From Paenibacillus sp. J2TS4 (GTDB taxonomy: Bacteria > Bacillota > Bacilli > Paenibacillales > NBRC-103111), in assembly GCF_018403245.1 (NCBI RefSeq), contig NZ_BOSH01000002.1, positions 1-64,000 of the forward strand: a stretch of 64,000 nucleotides of DNA. The letters are read 5' to 3'. Made by a program: the position numbers and the translations under genes. This document shows positions 41,941 to 51,606 of this stretch, piece after piece (positions within the stretch are counted from its first letter, which is position 1; each line of letters starts with the position of its first letter). The notes under the pieces are model-generated. The model was not told where the DNA came from and did not search any database. It worked only from the letters and a program-made list of their open reading frames with translations.

Positions 41941-42873
41941 GTGGATGGATTGCTGGAAATTTCTATAAATGATCCTAACAAGCTGGTAAAAGTAGCTCAT
42001 GCATTGAGTACTCATACGAGAATCGGCATCATCAAACTGCTCCTCGAATTTTCTAATCTAAACATTCTGGAAATCGCTGAGAGGCTGGATATTCCCGTAT
42101 CTACGGCTGCTAACAACGTAAAGGTGTTGGAGGAGGCTGACTTGATCGTTACGGAGCTACAGCCGGCGACAAGAGGTGCCATGAAGGTATGCAGCCGAAA
42201 TTTTGATGACATTAGGATGATATTAAACCCTAGCGTCTATGAACAGAATCCGAGCAAGGTACAAGAAGTGGAAATGCCGATAGGTCATTTCAGTAATTTT
42301 GATATCGTTCCAACCTGTGGCATGGCGAATACGGTCGGCATGGTATTCCCGGAAGATGATCCGCACAGTTTCTATCACCCTGATAGCAGAACGGCCGAAT
42401 TGATCTGGTTCCGAAAGGGTTGGATCGAGTACCGGTTCCCGAGGAAGCTCCCTGCCGATGCTAAGGTTCGATCCCTGGAGTTTTCACTAGAGCTGTGTTC
42501 CGAGGCGCCGAACTATAACAATGATTGGCCATCGGAAATTACGGTGTGGGTGAACGACGTGGAGATCGGTTCATGGATTTGTCCTGGGGATTTCGGCGAC
42601 CATCGGGGAAAGCTGAATCCGTCGTGGTGGTTTGAGGGTAGCACCCAGCACGGTCTGCTCAAGACTTGGGCCACGGACTTGAACCGCAGTACGATCGATC
42701 AGGAGAAGTGTTCGGATACAACGATCAAGGATCTTGGCTTGGAAGAGAAGCCGTTCATTGCCTTCAAGATCGGTGTGAAGCCGGACGCCAAGCATCAAGG
42801 AGGACTTAATCTGTTCGGCAAAGCGTTTGGCGACTATCCCCAGGCCATTATTATGCGACTTAAATATGATTGA
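41941..42873 (+). CDS. ArsR-like HTH regulator with C-terminal ligand domain
   Basis: 310 residues (GTG 41941; TTG 41950 possible). The first ~80 are an ArsR-type winged helix: 'LVKVAHALSTHTRIGIIKLL', then 'LNILEIAERLDIPVSTAANN' and 'VKVLEEADLIVTEL'. The remaining ~220 residues are beta-rich and aromatic ('FDIVPTCGMANTVGMVFPEDD', 'SEITVWVNDVEIGSWICPGDF'), resembling a jelly-roll or sugar-binding module. Similar regulators sit next to glycosidase genes in Paenibacillus. It is separated by a terminator from the GH2 gene and is the best candidate regulator of the 43-57 kb block. Confidence 0.75.
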   Translation: MDGLLEISINDPNKLVKVAHALSTHTRIGIIKLLLEFSNLNILEIAERLDIPVSTAANNVKVLEEADLIVTELQPATRGAMKVCSRNFDDIRMILNPSVYEQNPSKVQEVEMPIGHFSNFDIVPTCGMANTVGMVFPEDDPHSFYHPDSRTAELIWFRKGWIEYRFPRKLPADAKVRSLEFSLELCSEAPNYNNDWPSEITVWVNDVEIGSWICPGDFGDHRGKLNPSWWFEGSTQHGLLKTWATDLNRSTIDQEKCSDTTIKDLGLEEKPFIAFKIGVKPDAKHQGGLNLFGKAFGDYPQAIIMRLKYD

Positions 42874-42894
42874 TCTATAGAAAAGTGGATACAC

Positions 42895-42938
42895 AAAAAA
42901 GCTCCAAAGTGCTAACCATGCACTTCGGAGTTTTTTTT
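42895..42938 (+). terminator. Terminator after the HTH regulator
   Basis: AAAAAAGCTCC-AAAGTGC pairs with GCACTTCGGAGTTTTTTTT around a short loop, giving a long stem with a T-run at the right. The A-run on the left makes it bidirectional. Confidence 0.85.
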
Positions 42939-42962
42939 GTGTATTAAAACAAATATTTTGAA

Positions 42963-42976
42963 AGAAAGCGTTGACA
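42963..42976 (+). promoter_or_regulatory. cre-like box upstream of the GH2 gene
   Basis: AGAAAGCGTTGACA differs from the CcpA site TGAAAGCGTTGACA (present at 45864) only in its first two positions. Its TTGACA (42971-42976) may double as a -35 box, with a possible -10 TAATAT at 42994. The TATAAT at 42985 is only 8 bp away and does not fit with it. Confidence 0.6.
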
Positions 42977-43047
42977 TTACGAAATATAATCTTTAATATT
43001 TTGGATGTAAATAAAAAATATGAAATAAAACAAAGGAGTAGGAACGT

Positions 43048-44808
43048 ATGACAACAGAGATGTATATCAAGGACTATCCACGGCCTCAATTCGTAAGGAC
43101 AGCCTGGGTTAATTTGAATGGAGTGTGGAGCTTTGGGTTCGATGATGATAACAGAGGCGAAGGAGAGCGTTGGTACGATAACTTTGGAGGGGATATGACG
43201 ATCCAGGTTCCTTTTACTTACGAGACCAAAGCCAGTGGAATTGGAAGAGAAGAGCATCATCCTGCGGTTTGGTATCATCGCGAACTGGATCTTTCGAAGG
43301 AATATGAAGGGAAGCGGCTTATCCTGCATTTTCAGGCGGCGGATTACTTAACGAAAGTATGGGTGAACAGCCAGTATGTTGGCTGTCATGAGGGGGGATA
43401 TTCGGCTTTCTCCTTTGATATTACCCCTTATATAAGCCTAGACGGTTGCAATGTCCTCACAGTCAAGGTTGAAGACAGTATGGATGCCACGCAGCCCCGT
43501 GGAAAACAACGGTGGGTTGAACGCAATTTCGAGTGCTTCTATGTGCAGACAACAGGCATTTGGCAGTCCGTGTGGCTCGAGGCCGTAAGTCCGGTCTATA
43601 TCGATTCGGTGAAGATGACCCCCGATCTTGATACGCGTTCGATCAGGTTTGAGTTTCAAGTGAACGGCGACCTTGCCGCCCAAAATATTCGGGTTGAGAC
43701 GATCATCAAATTGAAAGGACAGCAGGTAAAGAAGACGAGTCTGCTCATTGACCGGCCTTGGCTTCAGCTCGATGTCGATCTCGTTCACGAAGCCAATGGA
43801 CCTTGGAAATCCTGTTACTGGAGTCCGGCGCACCCGAACTTATATGATGTAGAGTTTATTTTGTATCAGGACGAAGAAGTAGCCGATCGAGTATATTCCT
43901 ATTTTGGAATGAGAAAAATTTCGATTGAAAAAGGTCAGATTCTCCTTAATAATATCCCTCTGTATCAACGTCTTGTGCTGGATCAGGGATATTGGCCAGA
44001 AAGCCATCTGACACCGCCGTCCGAGGAAGCCATTATTGAAGACATAGATCTTATTCTCAGTATGGGGTATAACGGTGTTCGCAAGCATATGAAGGTGGAG
44101 GATGCAAGATTCCTATATTGGTGCGATGTCAAAGGCCTGCTTGTCTGGTCGGAAATGGCCGCAGTCTTCGAGTTCAACGACAAGGCCGTGCAGAGGTTTA
44201 CGAATCAGTGGATGGAGGTTGTCCGTCAGCAGTATAACCACCCGAGCATTATTACCTGGGTTCCTTTCAATGAATCGTGGGGAGTTATGAACATTTTCAA
44301 GGATAAGAAACAACAGAAATTCACGGAATCTATTTATCATTTGACGAAGGCCTTCGATTCGAACAGACCGATCATTTCCAATGACGGTTGGGAACATACG
44401 ATATCCGATATTTTGACTTTGCATGATTACGTGGAGACCGGCGAGGAATTGATGAAACGGCTTCAGAATAAGGAAGCGATTGTGGACAATGAGAAATCCT
44501 TTAATGGTTTGAAATACGCGTTTGCCGACGGCTACTCCTACAGCGGACAACCGGTCATCATCAGTGAATTCGGAGGGATCGCCTTCCAATCGGAAGCCGG
44601 TTGGGGATACGGCAAGCAAGAAACGTCGGAAGAGGCTTTCCTGTCGCGCTTCCGCGGCATCCATGAGGCCATCAAAAAGACGGATTACATTGTAGGCTAT
44701 TGCTATACCCAGATTACGGATGTACAGCAAGAGATCAACGGGCTGCTGACAGAGAATCGCAAGCCGAAATTACCGCTGGATATTATTCGAGAGATCAATA
44801 TGGCTTAA
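43048..44808 (+). CDS. GH2-family beta-glycosidase
   Basis: Cytoplasmic glycoside hydrolase of 586 residues, shorter than large LacZ enzymes but normal for compact GH2 proteins. The N-terminal sugar-binding jelly roll (about 1-175) has 'VPFTYETKASGIG'. The immunoglobulin-like domain is ~180-285, and the TIM barrel follows. The acid/base Glu is in 'WVPFNESWG' and the nucleophile Glu in 'IISEFGG'. No signal peptide. Start ATG 43048 after aaaggag. The substrate could be a beta-galactoside, glucuronide or other. It is followed after 20 bp by a GH43 gene. Confidence 0.9.
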   Translation: MTTEMYIKDYPRPQFVRTAWVNLNGVWSFGFDDDNRGEGERWYDNFGGDMTIQVPFTYETKASGIGREEHHPAVWYHRELDLSKEYEGKRLILHFQAADYLTKVWVNSQYVGCHEGGYSAFSFDITPYISLDGCNVLTVKVEDSMDATQPRGKQRWVERNFECFYVQTTGIWQSVWLEAVSPVYIDSVKMTPDLDTRSIRFEFQVNGDLAAQNIRVETIIKLKGQQVKKTSLLIDRPWLQLDVDLVHEANGPWKSCYWSPAHPNLYDVEFILYQDEEVADRVYSYFGMRKISIEKGQILLNNIPLYQRLVLDQGYWPESHLTPPSEEAIIEDIDLILSMGYNGVRKHMKVEDARFLYWCDVKGLLVWSEMAAVFEFNDKAVQRFTNQWMEVVRQQYNHPSIITWVPFNESWGVMNIFKDKKQQKFTESIYHLTKAFDSNRPIISNDGWEHTISDILTLHDYVETGEELMKRLQNKEAIVDNEKSFNGLKYAFADGYSYSGQPVIISEFGGIAFQSEAGWGYGKQETSEEAFLSRFRGIHEAIKKTDYIVGYCYTQITDVQQEINGLLTENRKPKLPLDIIREINMA

Positions 44809-44828
44809 GTATAGAAAGGAGAAATCTT

Positions 44829-45794
44829 ATGAGTGAAAGCAAATTCAAAAATCCGATCTTTCCCGATGGCGCCGATCCTTGGATGTTGAAACATAAGGAT
44901 AGCAACTATTATTTGACCGTAACTCGAGGAGACCGGATTCAATTATGGCGAAGTCGCAGCATGACCGGCCTGGCTAAAGCGGCGCCGGTAACCGTATGGA
45001 CGCCGGAGCCTAATGGCCCTTATTCCTATAATTTATGGGCGCCTGAGCTGCACTACATTGAGGATCGCTGGTATATGTATTACACCGCCAACGATGGAGG
45101 CGGTGATGATACCCGAAGAGTTTGCGTTCTTCAGCTTGAAGGAGAGGACCCTCTGAAAGATAAATGGATTTTTAAAGGCGTCGTGAATACCGCCTACGCT
45201 GGCTTGGACGGCACTGTGCTTTCTCATAAGGGAGAACTATATTTCTTCTATTCCGGATATGGGTATTTCCCAGAATACGGATCTGCGATCTACGCAGCCA
45301 AGATGGAAAATCCGTGGACGCTCACCGGCCAGAATGTATTAATCTCCGCGCCGACGGAGGCTTGGGAGAAGCAAGGCGGGATGGCGATCAATGAGGGACC
45401 TGTCTTTTTACGGCGCAACGGAAAGATATTTCTTGTATTTTCTGCGAGCGCAACCTGGTCTGACGATTATTGTCTCGGAATGACGAGCATTTCAGAAAAT
45501 GCCGATTTGCTCGACTCTGCGGCTTGGGAAAAGCATCCGGGTCCGGTGTTCGGCAAAAATGTGGAGCAGGGCGTCTATGCGCCGGGACATAACAGCTTCA
45601 CCGTCTCGCCTGATGGCAGCGAAGATTGGATCATCTATCATGCTTATTCCTATTCGGAAATGGATATGAATCGGTCCGAAGGTTCCAAACGCAGCACGCG
45701 GATGCAGCGATTCGGCTGGCAAGTCGATGGAACTCCGGACTTCGGGGATGCGATATCGACAAACCAATGGATTCCATCACCTTCGGGTAAATAA
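44829..45794 (+). CDS. GH43-family glycosidase (arabinosidase/xylosidase-like)
   Basis: 321 residues forming a five-blade beta-propeller, cytoplasmic. The catalytic base Asp is in 'FPDGADPWML', the pKa-modulating Asp in 'AGLDGTVL' and the acid Glu in 'AINEGPVFL'. These three are the usual GH43 triad. The likely substrates are arabinofuranosyl or xylosyl residues of plant oligosaccharides. Start ATG 44829 with aaaggaga at ideal distance. It forms a two-gene unit with GH2. Confidence 0.9.
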   Translation: MSESKFKNPIFPDGADPWMLKHKDSNYYLTVTRGDRIQLWRSRSMTGLAKAAPVTVWTPEPNGPYSYNLWAPELHYIEDRWYMYYTANDGGGDDTRRVCVLQLEGEDPLKDKWIFKGVVNTAYAGLDGTVLSHKGELYFFYSGYGYFPEYGSAIYAAKMENPWTLTGQNVLISAPTEAWEKQGGMAINEGPVFLRRNGKIFLVFSASATWSDDYCLGMTSISENADLLDSAAWEKHPGPVFGKNVEQGVYAPGHNSFTVSPDGSEDWIIYHAYSYSEMDMNRSEGSKRSTRMQRFGWQVDGTPDFGDAISTNQWIPSPSGK

Positions 45795-46088
45795 TTTTAA
45801 AAAAATTGGAATAATATAGTTTCCATCATATGAAAAAATAAATATTTATTAAATAATCATAATGAAAGCGTTGACATAAAAGGTTGGTATCACTTATACT
45901 TTTAGCAAAGATACAAAATAATTGTATTAAAACATATAATTAATTTGTATCTAAGAATTAAAAAAGAAAAGGGGGCATTGCAGGGAAGGAGACAAGAGTA
46001 AGAAATTATTCGAACATTCGGGCCAAAACATGACAGGCGTTCTATCTGGTCGATTGTAAGATCTTGTGTGAAAAAAGGGAGGATAAAG
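45795..46088. other. Promoter region and ~180-nt leader of the ABC-mdc operon
   Basis: AT-rich region with the cre/promoter at 45864-45901. The transcript would start near 45908 and run about 180 nt before the binding-protein start. The leader contains a purine-rich stretch (45960-45998) but no hairpin or riboswitch was recognised. Confidence 0.5.
45864..45901 (+). promoter_or_regulatory. cre box overlapping a sigma-A promoter
   Basis: TGAAAGCGTTGACA (45864-45877) fully matches the CcpA consensus TGNAANCGNTNNCA. Its last six bases are also the -35 box TTGACA (45872-45877), and a -10 TATACT follows at 45896-45901 with 18 bp spacing. CcpA bound here would directly block the promoter, so the operon should be repressed by preferred sugars. 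Confidence 0.8.
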
Positions 46089-47825
46089 ATGAAGAAATTC
46101 ACGAAACGCATGATTAACCTCGCGATTGTATCCGTTTTGCTGATTACAACCGTAACCGCATGTGGCGAAAGCTCTAACAAAGCAACCAAGAACGAATCTA
46201 CGAATGTTCCCGAAACGAATAAAAGCAATGAAACCACTTTTACAGATATTAGCGCAGACATCCGTGGCAATACGGCACCGACCGCCGAACAGATTGAGGA
46301 AGTGAACTCAACTTTGAACGACTCTTATTTGGGCGATATTTTCGATCAAGTTATTCCCAATGATTATTCGGCTTACCCTTTCAAGGAAAGTGTGACGCTG
46401 GATGTTTGGATACCGGCTAACAGAAACATTCCGAATATGAACGATCATGCAGTTCATAAGCAAGTTGAGAAATTGACGGGTATTAAAGTCAACTTCATCA
46501 CTCCGCCGGTCGGTCAAGAAGCGGATGCCTTTACCCTGATGATTTCCTCCGGGGAGTTGCCTGACATCATCATCGAACCGAACCGCTATCCAGGTGGCAT
46601 GGAAGCCGGTGTGAAGGATGGTGCTTACCTGGAACTGACAGATCTGATGGAGAAGAACGCGCCAAACTACACCGCGTGGAGAAACTCCGATGAGTTGCGA
46701 AGAAAAACGACCGTTACCGACAGCGGCAAACTGCTTGGCTTTTATGGAATCGCTCCTTATTCGGAGTGGACCTGGTTCGGTATGCTGATCAAGAAGGAGG
46801 CTCTCGAGAAGACAGGCATGGACATTCCGAACACGATTGACGAATGGTATGCGTTCCTGAAGAAATGTCAGGAAGTAGGCTACAAAGAGCCGTTGAACTA
46901 CGGATCCAACTACGGTCAAATCTTCACCGGTATTATTAACGGCGCCTACGGCGTATGGGACTGGACCTTCCTCGACGAGAACGGTAAGGTAGCATGGGGG
47001 CCTGCGCAACCGAAAGCGAAGGAATATCTTGCTACGATGCAAAAATGGAACAAGGAAGGCCTGTTGAATCGCGACTGGGCGACAGCCGACTTTAACCAAA
47101 GAATGGCGAGCGGAATCTCCGACAATACCGCGGTCATGATGGACTCCCCAGATACACTATGGAGTTACTGGAAGCAACAAAACAATATTGACTTCGTTGG
47201 AGCGCTAAATCCGGTTCTGAATGAGAGCGACAAATCTGCAACAACGTATAAGAATTTCATGAGAGCAGGAACTTCGGCAGCGATCACCACACAAGCCGAC
47301 AATGTGGAAGCTGCCATGGCTTGGCTCGACTTTGCTTACTCGAAAAAGGGCTGGGAAATTTATAACTACGGTGAATACGGCAAAGTGCATTTGATCGATG
47401 AGAACGGCAAGCCATACTTCCATAAAGACAGCTATATGTATAATGATCCTGACGGTCAGCCGGTTGCTGTTACGATTTCCAAGTACCGCGTACACCAATG
47501 GCCGAACATTCGCGATGAGCACAACTCCAATCCGAATATCGTGGCGGAAGGAAGCTACTCCGGTGATATCAGAAAATACTGGACTGAAAATATGGATGCA
47601 AGCGTAACAAGGCCGCCGATTACCTTCACCCAGGAAGAAGCTTCTCGCGAAGCGGAGCTGGGCAACCAGTTGTCGACACTCCGGAGCGAATACTTCGCCA
47701 AAATTATCAAAGGCGAACTGCCGGTGGATGCTTATGACAAGTTCCTGAACGAAGCGAAAAAAATGGGGCTGGATGAATTTATAAGCATCCATCAAGCGGC
47801 ACTCGACAGGTATAACAAAAGATAA
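46089..47825 (+). CDS. ABC transporter substrate-binding lipoprotein (LplA type)
   Basis: Extracellular solute-binding lipoprotein of about 578 residues. The lipobox TVTA-C places the lipidated Cys at residue 25, followed by a Ser/Asn/Thr-rich linker to about residue 60. ATG 46089 has gggagga upstream (46068 is in frame without a ribosome site). The mature part contains aromatic sugar-contact segments such as 'YGIAPYSEWTWFGMLI' and 'GIINGAYGVWDWTF'. It is the first gene of an operon running through two permeases into the malonate decarboxylase genes. Its ligand is inferred to be an oligosaccharide or glycoside. Confidence 0.9.
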   Translation: MKKFTKRMINLAIVSVLLITTVTACGESSNKATKNESTNVPETNKSNETTFTDISADIRGNTAPTAEQIEEVNSTLNDSYLGDIFDQVIPNDYSAYPFKESVTLDVWIPANRNIPNMNDHAVHKQVEKLTGIKVNFITPPVGQEADAFTLMISSGELPDIIIEPNRYPGGMEAGVKDGAYLELTDLMEKNAPNYTAWRNSDELRRKTTVTDSGKLLGFYGIAPYSEWTWFGMLIKKEALEKTGMDIPNTIDEWYAFLKKCQEVGYKEPLNYGSNYGQIFTGIINGAYGVWDWTFLDENGKVAWGPAQPKAKEYLATMQKWNKEGLLNRDWATADFNQRMASGISDNTAVMMDSPDTLWSYWKQQNNIDFVGALNPVLNESDKSATTYKNFMRAGTSAAITTQADNVEAAMAWLDFAYSKKGWEIYNYGEYGKVHLIDENGKPYFHKDSYMYNDPDGQPVAVTISKYRVHQWPNIRDEHNSNPNIVAEGSYSGDIRKYWTENMDASVTRPPITFTQEEASREAELGNQLSTLRSEYFAKIIKGELPVDAYDKFLNEAKKMGLDEFISIHQAALDRYNKR

Positions 47826-47847
47826 TAACCAAGTAACCTGACAAATA

Positions 47848-47913
47848 ATGCAAAGGTAAAGTAACGAGGGGAGAATCCGGCGATGGCAGACAAGCCCCTC
47901 GTTATCCTTGCAT
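47848..47913 (+). promoter_or_regulatory. Intercistronic hairpin after the binding-protein gene
   Basis: ATGCAAAGG ... TAACGAGGGG (to 47871) pairs with CCCCTCGTTA ... TCCTTGCAT (47895-47913). The inner 10 bp are perfect, with a 23-nt loop. No T-run follows. Like the hairpin at 24704 it separates binding protein from permeases, and probably sets a higher level of the binding protein. Confidence 0.7.
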
Positions 47914-47948
47914 AAGGTTTCAGGATAAGAAAAGTAGGTGATAGGTAC

Positions 47949-48920
47949 ATGGAGATTACACCCAACAACAAAAACATTGATAAAATCGTTGTCTCTCCAA
48001 AGTCCAAGGGCCTTCAATACACGCTAAAAAAAGACTTCAGAAAAAACTGGTTTGTCTATCTGCTGGCTGTGCCGGTAATAGTCTGGTACATTATTTTCTG
48101 TTACGGACCAATGTGGGGCGTCATGATTGCGTTTAAGGACTACAAGCCTTTGCTCGGTTTTGCTGAGAGTGACTGGGTAGGCTTTAAACACTTTATTGAT
48201 TTCTTTACAGGACCTTACTTTTGGCGAGTCGTAAAAAATACGCTTCTCCTCAATGTATGGGGAATTGTCTTTGGTTTTACAGCACCGATTATTCTTGCAC
48301 TGATGCTTAATGAAATTCGGGACGGAAAATTTAAAAAAACCGTTCAAACGATCACTTATATGCCGCACTTCATCTCTTTGGTCGTCGTTGCCGGGATGAT
48401 TCATATCTTTGTGGCGGATGAAGGTGTCATTACCCAAATTCTCCAATGGATTACAGGTAAAGATTATACATCGCTTCTTGGGTATTCCTCTTTCTTCAGA
48501 CCCATCTATACCTTCTCGGGAATATGGCAGAATATAGGCTGGAATAGTATTATTTATCTCGCCGCTATGAGCACCATCGATCCTGCGCTCTATGAGGCGG
48601 CGGATATAGACGGCGTAGGCAGAATCAAGAAAATGTGGTATATTACGCTGCCTCAAATTACTCCCACTATCGTCATTTTGTTTATTTTCGCTGTCGGCGG
48701 ACTCATGGCTTCCGGACACGAGAAGATTATTCTCCTTTACAATCCGTTGACTTATGATACAGCAGACGTCATCGCATCATATGTATATCGAAGAGGTTTG
48801 CGTGAGGCAAGTCTGAGCTACTCCACCGCAGTAGGATTATTCAGCGCCGTGATCAATTTCGGTTTGCTTTGGATTACGAATAAAGTTGCCAAACGCACTT
48901 CTGAAGTCAGCCTTTGGTAG
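47949..48920 (+). CDS. ABC sugar permease (LplB type)
   Basis: Membrane permease subunit, 323 residues, six helices after a ~30-residue cytoplasmic N-terminus. The EAA loop reads 'YEAADIDGVGRIKKMWYITLPQITP'. 'YMPHFISLVVVAGMI' and 'SGIWQNIGWNSIIYLAAMS' are hallmark LplB segments. Start ATG 47949 after aggtgatag. It cooperates with the next permease and a shared ATPase not encoded here. Confidence 0.9.
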   Translation: MEITPNNKNIDKIVVSPKSKGLQYTLKKDFRKNWFVYLLAVPVIVWYIIFCYGPMWGVMIAFKDYKPLLGFAESDWVGFKHFIDFFTGPYFWRVVKNTLLLNVWGIVFGFTAPIILALMLNEIRDGKFKKTVQTITYMPHFISLVVVAGMIHIFVADEGVITQILQWITGKDYTSLLGYSSFFRPIYTFSGIWQNIGWNSIIYLAAMSTIDPALYEAADIDGVGRIKKMWYITLPQITPTIVILFIFAVGGLMASGHEKIILLYNPLTYDTADVIASYVYRRGLREASLSYSTAVGLFSAVINFGLLWITNKVAKRTSEVSLW

Positions 48921-48935
48921 ATAGGAGGGATGGCT

Positions 48936-49874
48936 ATGTCGCAATTACAAGAAGTTCGATTTAGGAAAAGCAAATTAAAGCCCGCCACCTTCGGAGACCG
49001 AATCTTCGATGTAGCGAATTATAATCTATTGATCGCATTGACGATTGTTTGCTTGTATCCGTTGCTACATATTTTGTTCGCATCCGTTAGTAATCCTACG
49101 GCTTTGATGGCGCATAAAGGGGCATTGCTTAAACCGCTGGGCTTCACGCTGGACGGATATAAGCTAGTGTTTAAGGACAACAGCCTGCTGGTCGGCTACA
49201 AGAACACCATTATCTATGTAGGACTGGGAACGCTCATAAATATGGTCATGACGATTATAGGCGCCTATGTCTTGTCCCGACGGAATTTGTATTTCAAAAA
49301 CTTAATCATGATCGTAATTACTATTACAATGTTCTTTGGCGGAGGGCTGATACCTTGGTTCCTCTTGATGAAGGATATCGGCCTCTATAACAATCTGTGG
49401 TCGATGATTTTGCCAACCGCTTTAAATACCTGGAATATCATTATCATGAGAACAAGCTTCCAGGCGCTGCCGATCGAGCTTGAGGAAGCGGCGACGATTG
49501 ACGGAGCCAGCCAGGCCAATATCTTATTCCGGGTGATTTTGCCGTTATCTAAAGCAACGCTTGCCGTAATTTTTCTCTATTATTTGGTGGGTAACTGGAA
49601 CTCCTGGTTTAACGCCATGGTTCTGCTGAAGGACCGGGAATTGTTCCCGCTGCAATTGTTAATGAAAGAAATACTGGTTGCCAACGACTCGACGGCTACA
49701 ACAATTGGCAGTGCTGGCGGCGTGGTGATCAACAGTGCCGAGAGCTCAACGGCTTATCGGGAATTGGTCAAATATTGCGCAATTGTAGTGTCGACCGTAC
49801 CGATTCTTATGGTGTATCCGTTCTTGCAGAAGTATTTTGTTAAGGGCGTATATGTCGGTTCCATTAAAGGTTAA
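48936..49874 (+). CDS. ABC sugar permease (LplC/YtcP type)
   Basis: 312 residues, six helices. EAA loop 'EEAATIDGASQANILFRVILPLSK'-type region is split here across positions ~185-205, and the C-terminus 'FLQKYFVKGVYVGSIKG' is typical. ATG 48936 is better spaced from ataggaggg than ATG 48930. Its stop is 49 bp before mdcA with no terminator between, so the malonate genes appear to share its transcript. Confidence 0.9.
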   Translation: MSQLQEVRFRKSKLKPATFGDRIFDVANYNLLIALTIVCLYPLLHILFASVSNPTALMAHKGALLKPLGFTLDGYKLVFKDNSLLVGYKNTIIYVGLGTLINMVMTIIGAYVLSRRNLYFKNLIMIVITITMFFGGGLIPWFLLMKDIGLYNNLWSMILPTALNTWNIIIMRTSFQALPIELEEAATIDGASQANILFRVILPLSKATLAVIFLYYLVGNWNSWFNAMVLLKDRELFPLQLLMKEILVANDSTATTIGSAGGVVINSAESSTAYRELVKYCAIVVSTVPILMVYPFLQKYFVKGVYVGSIKG

Positions 49875-49923
49875 TCGATTATAACAATTATATACTCACG
49901 TATTAGGAAGGAATAAAGATAGG

Positions 49924-51585
49924 ATGAATGAATTAGGTTCAAGTCTCAGTATTGAGCGATCTTGGACTACTCGTCGTGATAAAAAAGCGCTACAAATAGC
50001 TAAGGTTGAAAAGCTGGTTAATGGAAATATGATTCCAACGGACAGAATTGTTGAAGTTCTTGAAGAACTTATTGTTTCGAGAGACTGTGTAGCACTTGAA
50101 GGAAATAATCAAAAACAGGCATCTTTTCTTTCTAATGCACTTAATCTTTTAGATTCCAATAAGGTCAATAATTTGCATATGGTTATGTCGAGTGTTTCAA
50201 GACCGGAGCATCTTGATATTTTTGAAAAGGGTATTGCCAAAAAGCTGGACTTTTCGTATTCGGGTGCGCAGAGCCTGCGCATGGCGCAGATGATCGAAGA
50301 TGGTATCGTAAACGTCGGCTCGATTCATACTTATCTGGAGCTATACGGAAGATTGTTTGTCGACCTGACTCCAAACATCGCTCTGGTTGCAGCCGATAAA
50401 GCGGATGTTTCGGGCAATTTGTATACCGGCCCCAATACTGAGGAGACGCCGACAATCGTGGAGGCAACAGCCTTTCGGGACGGCATTGTTATTGTTCAGG
50501 TCAATGAACTCGTTGAGAAACTTCCACGGGTGGATATCCCCGGCTCGTGGGTAGACTTCATTGTCGTTGCCGATAAGCCCTACCAACTGGAGGCTTTGTT
50601 TACAAGAGATCCAAGGCAGATCAGCGAAATGCATATCTTAATGGCCATGATGACGATCCGGGGCATATATGAACGCCATCAGGTGACTTCCCTCAACCAC
50701 GGGATCGGCTTTAATACGGCGGCAATTGAGCTGCTGCTCCCCACATATGGCGAAGCCCTTGGGCTCAAAGGGAAGATATGCAGGAACTGGGCGCTTAACC
50801 CCCACCCGACGCTTATTCCGGCCATCGAAAGCGGCTGGGTAGAAAGTGTCCATTGCTTTGGCGGTGAAGTGGGCATGGAAAAGTATATTGCGTCTCGACC
50901 GGATGTATTTTTCACCGGCCGAGACGGGAGTCTTCGGTCAAATCGGACAATGTCCCAGGTAGCCGGACAGTATGCGGTTGACTTGTTTATCGGCTCAACG
51001 CTTCAGATGGATGCGGACGGCAATTCATCCACCGTGACTAGCGGGAGACTGGCAGGCTTCGGCGGAGCGCCTAACATGGGATCTGATCCGAGGGGCAGAA
51101 GGCATTCAACGGATGCCTGGCTTAACATGATTGTCGGCAGCAGCCCTTTGGCGCATGGGCGAAAGCTTGTTGTTCAAATGGTTGAAACCTATCGGCAAGG
51201 CAATGCGCCTGTATTTGTCGAATCCCTGGATGCCATTAAAGTGGGGCGTGACGCTAAATTACCTGTAGCGCCTGTTATGGTCTATGGTGACGATGTGACA
51301 CACGTTGTTACTGAAGAAGGTATTGCTTATTTATATAAAGCCCGTGACATGGATGAACGCCGGATGGCGCTGGCCGCAGTAGCCGGTGTCACGTCTATTG
51401 GTTTGAGATGCGATGCGGATACGGCATATAAACTGCGCCGAGACGGTATTGTCGCCTATCCCGAAGATCTTCAAATAAGGCGCACCGATGCCAAGCGCTC
51501 CCTGCTGGCGGCAAAAAGCGTTGACGATCTCGTCAGATGGTCTGACGGATTATACGAACCGCCCTCTAAATTTCGAAATTGGTAA
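49924..51585 (+). CDS. mdcA: Malonate decarboxylase, alpha subunit
   Basis: Acetyl-S-ACP:malonate ACP transferase of 553 residues. It swaps acetyl for malonyl on the carrier protein of the biotin-independent complex in the cytoplasm. The CoA-transferase-like fold shows 'SLNHGIGFNTAAIELLLPTY' and 'NPHPTLIPAIESGWVESVHC'. The C-terminal part ends 'RTDAKRSLLAAKSVDDLVRW'. Ribosome site aggaaggaat; start ATG 49924. It is the first of six mdc genes in one direction. Confidence 0.93.
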   Translation: MNELGSSLSIERSWTTRRDKKALQIAKVEKLVNGNMIPTDRIVEVLEELIVSRDCVALEGNNQKQASFLSNALNLLDSNKVNNLHMVMSSVSRPEHLDIFEKGIAKKLDFSYSGAQSLRMAQMIEDGIVNVGSIHTYLELYGRLFVDLTPNIALVAADKADVSGNLYTGPNTEETPTIVEATAFRDGIVIVQVNELVEKLPRVDIPGSWVDFIVVADKPYQLEALFTRDPRQISEMHILMAMMTIRGIYERHQVTSLNHGIGFNTAAIELLLPTYGEALGLKGKICRNWALNPHPTLIPAIESGWVESVHCFGGEVGMEKYIASRPDVFFTGRDGSLRSNRTMSQVAGQYAVDLFIGSTLQMDADGNSSTVTSGRLAGFGGAPNMGSDPRGRRHSTDAWLNMIVGSSPLAHGRKLVVQMVETYRQGNAPVFVESLDAIKVGRDAKLPVAPVMVYGDDVTHVVTEEGIAYLYKARDMDERRMALAAVAGVTSIGLRCDADTAYKLRRDGIVAYPEDLQIRRTDAKRSLLAAKSVDDLVRWSDGLYEPPSKFRNW

Positions 51586-51606
51586 ACACCAGGAGGTAAA
51601 AATTAA

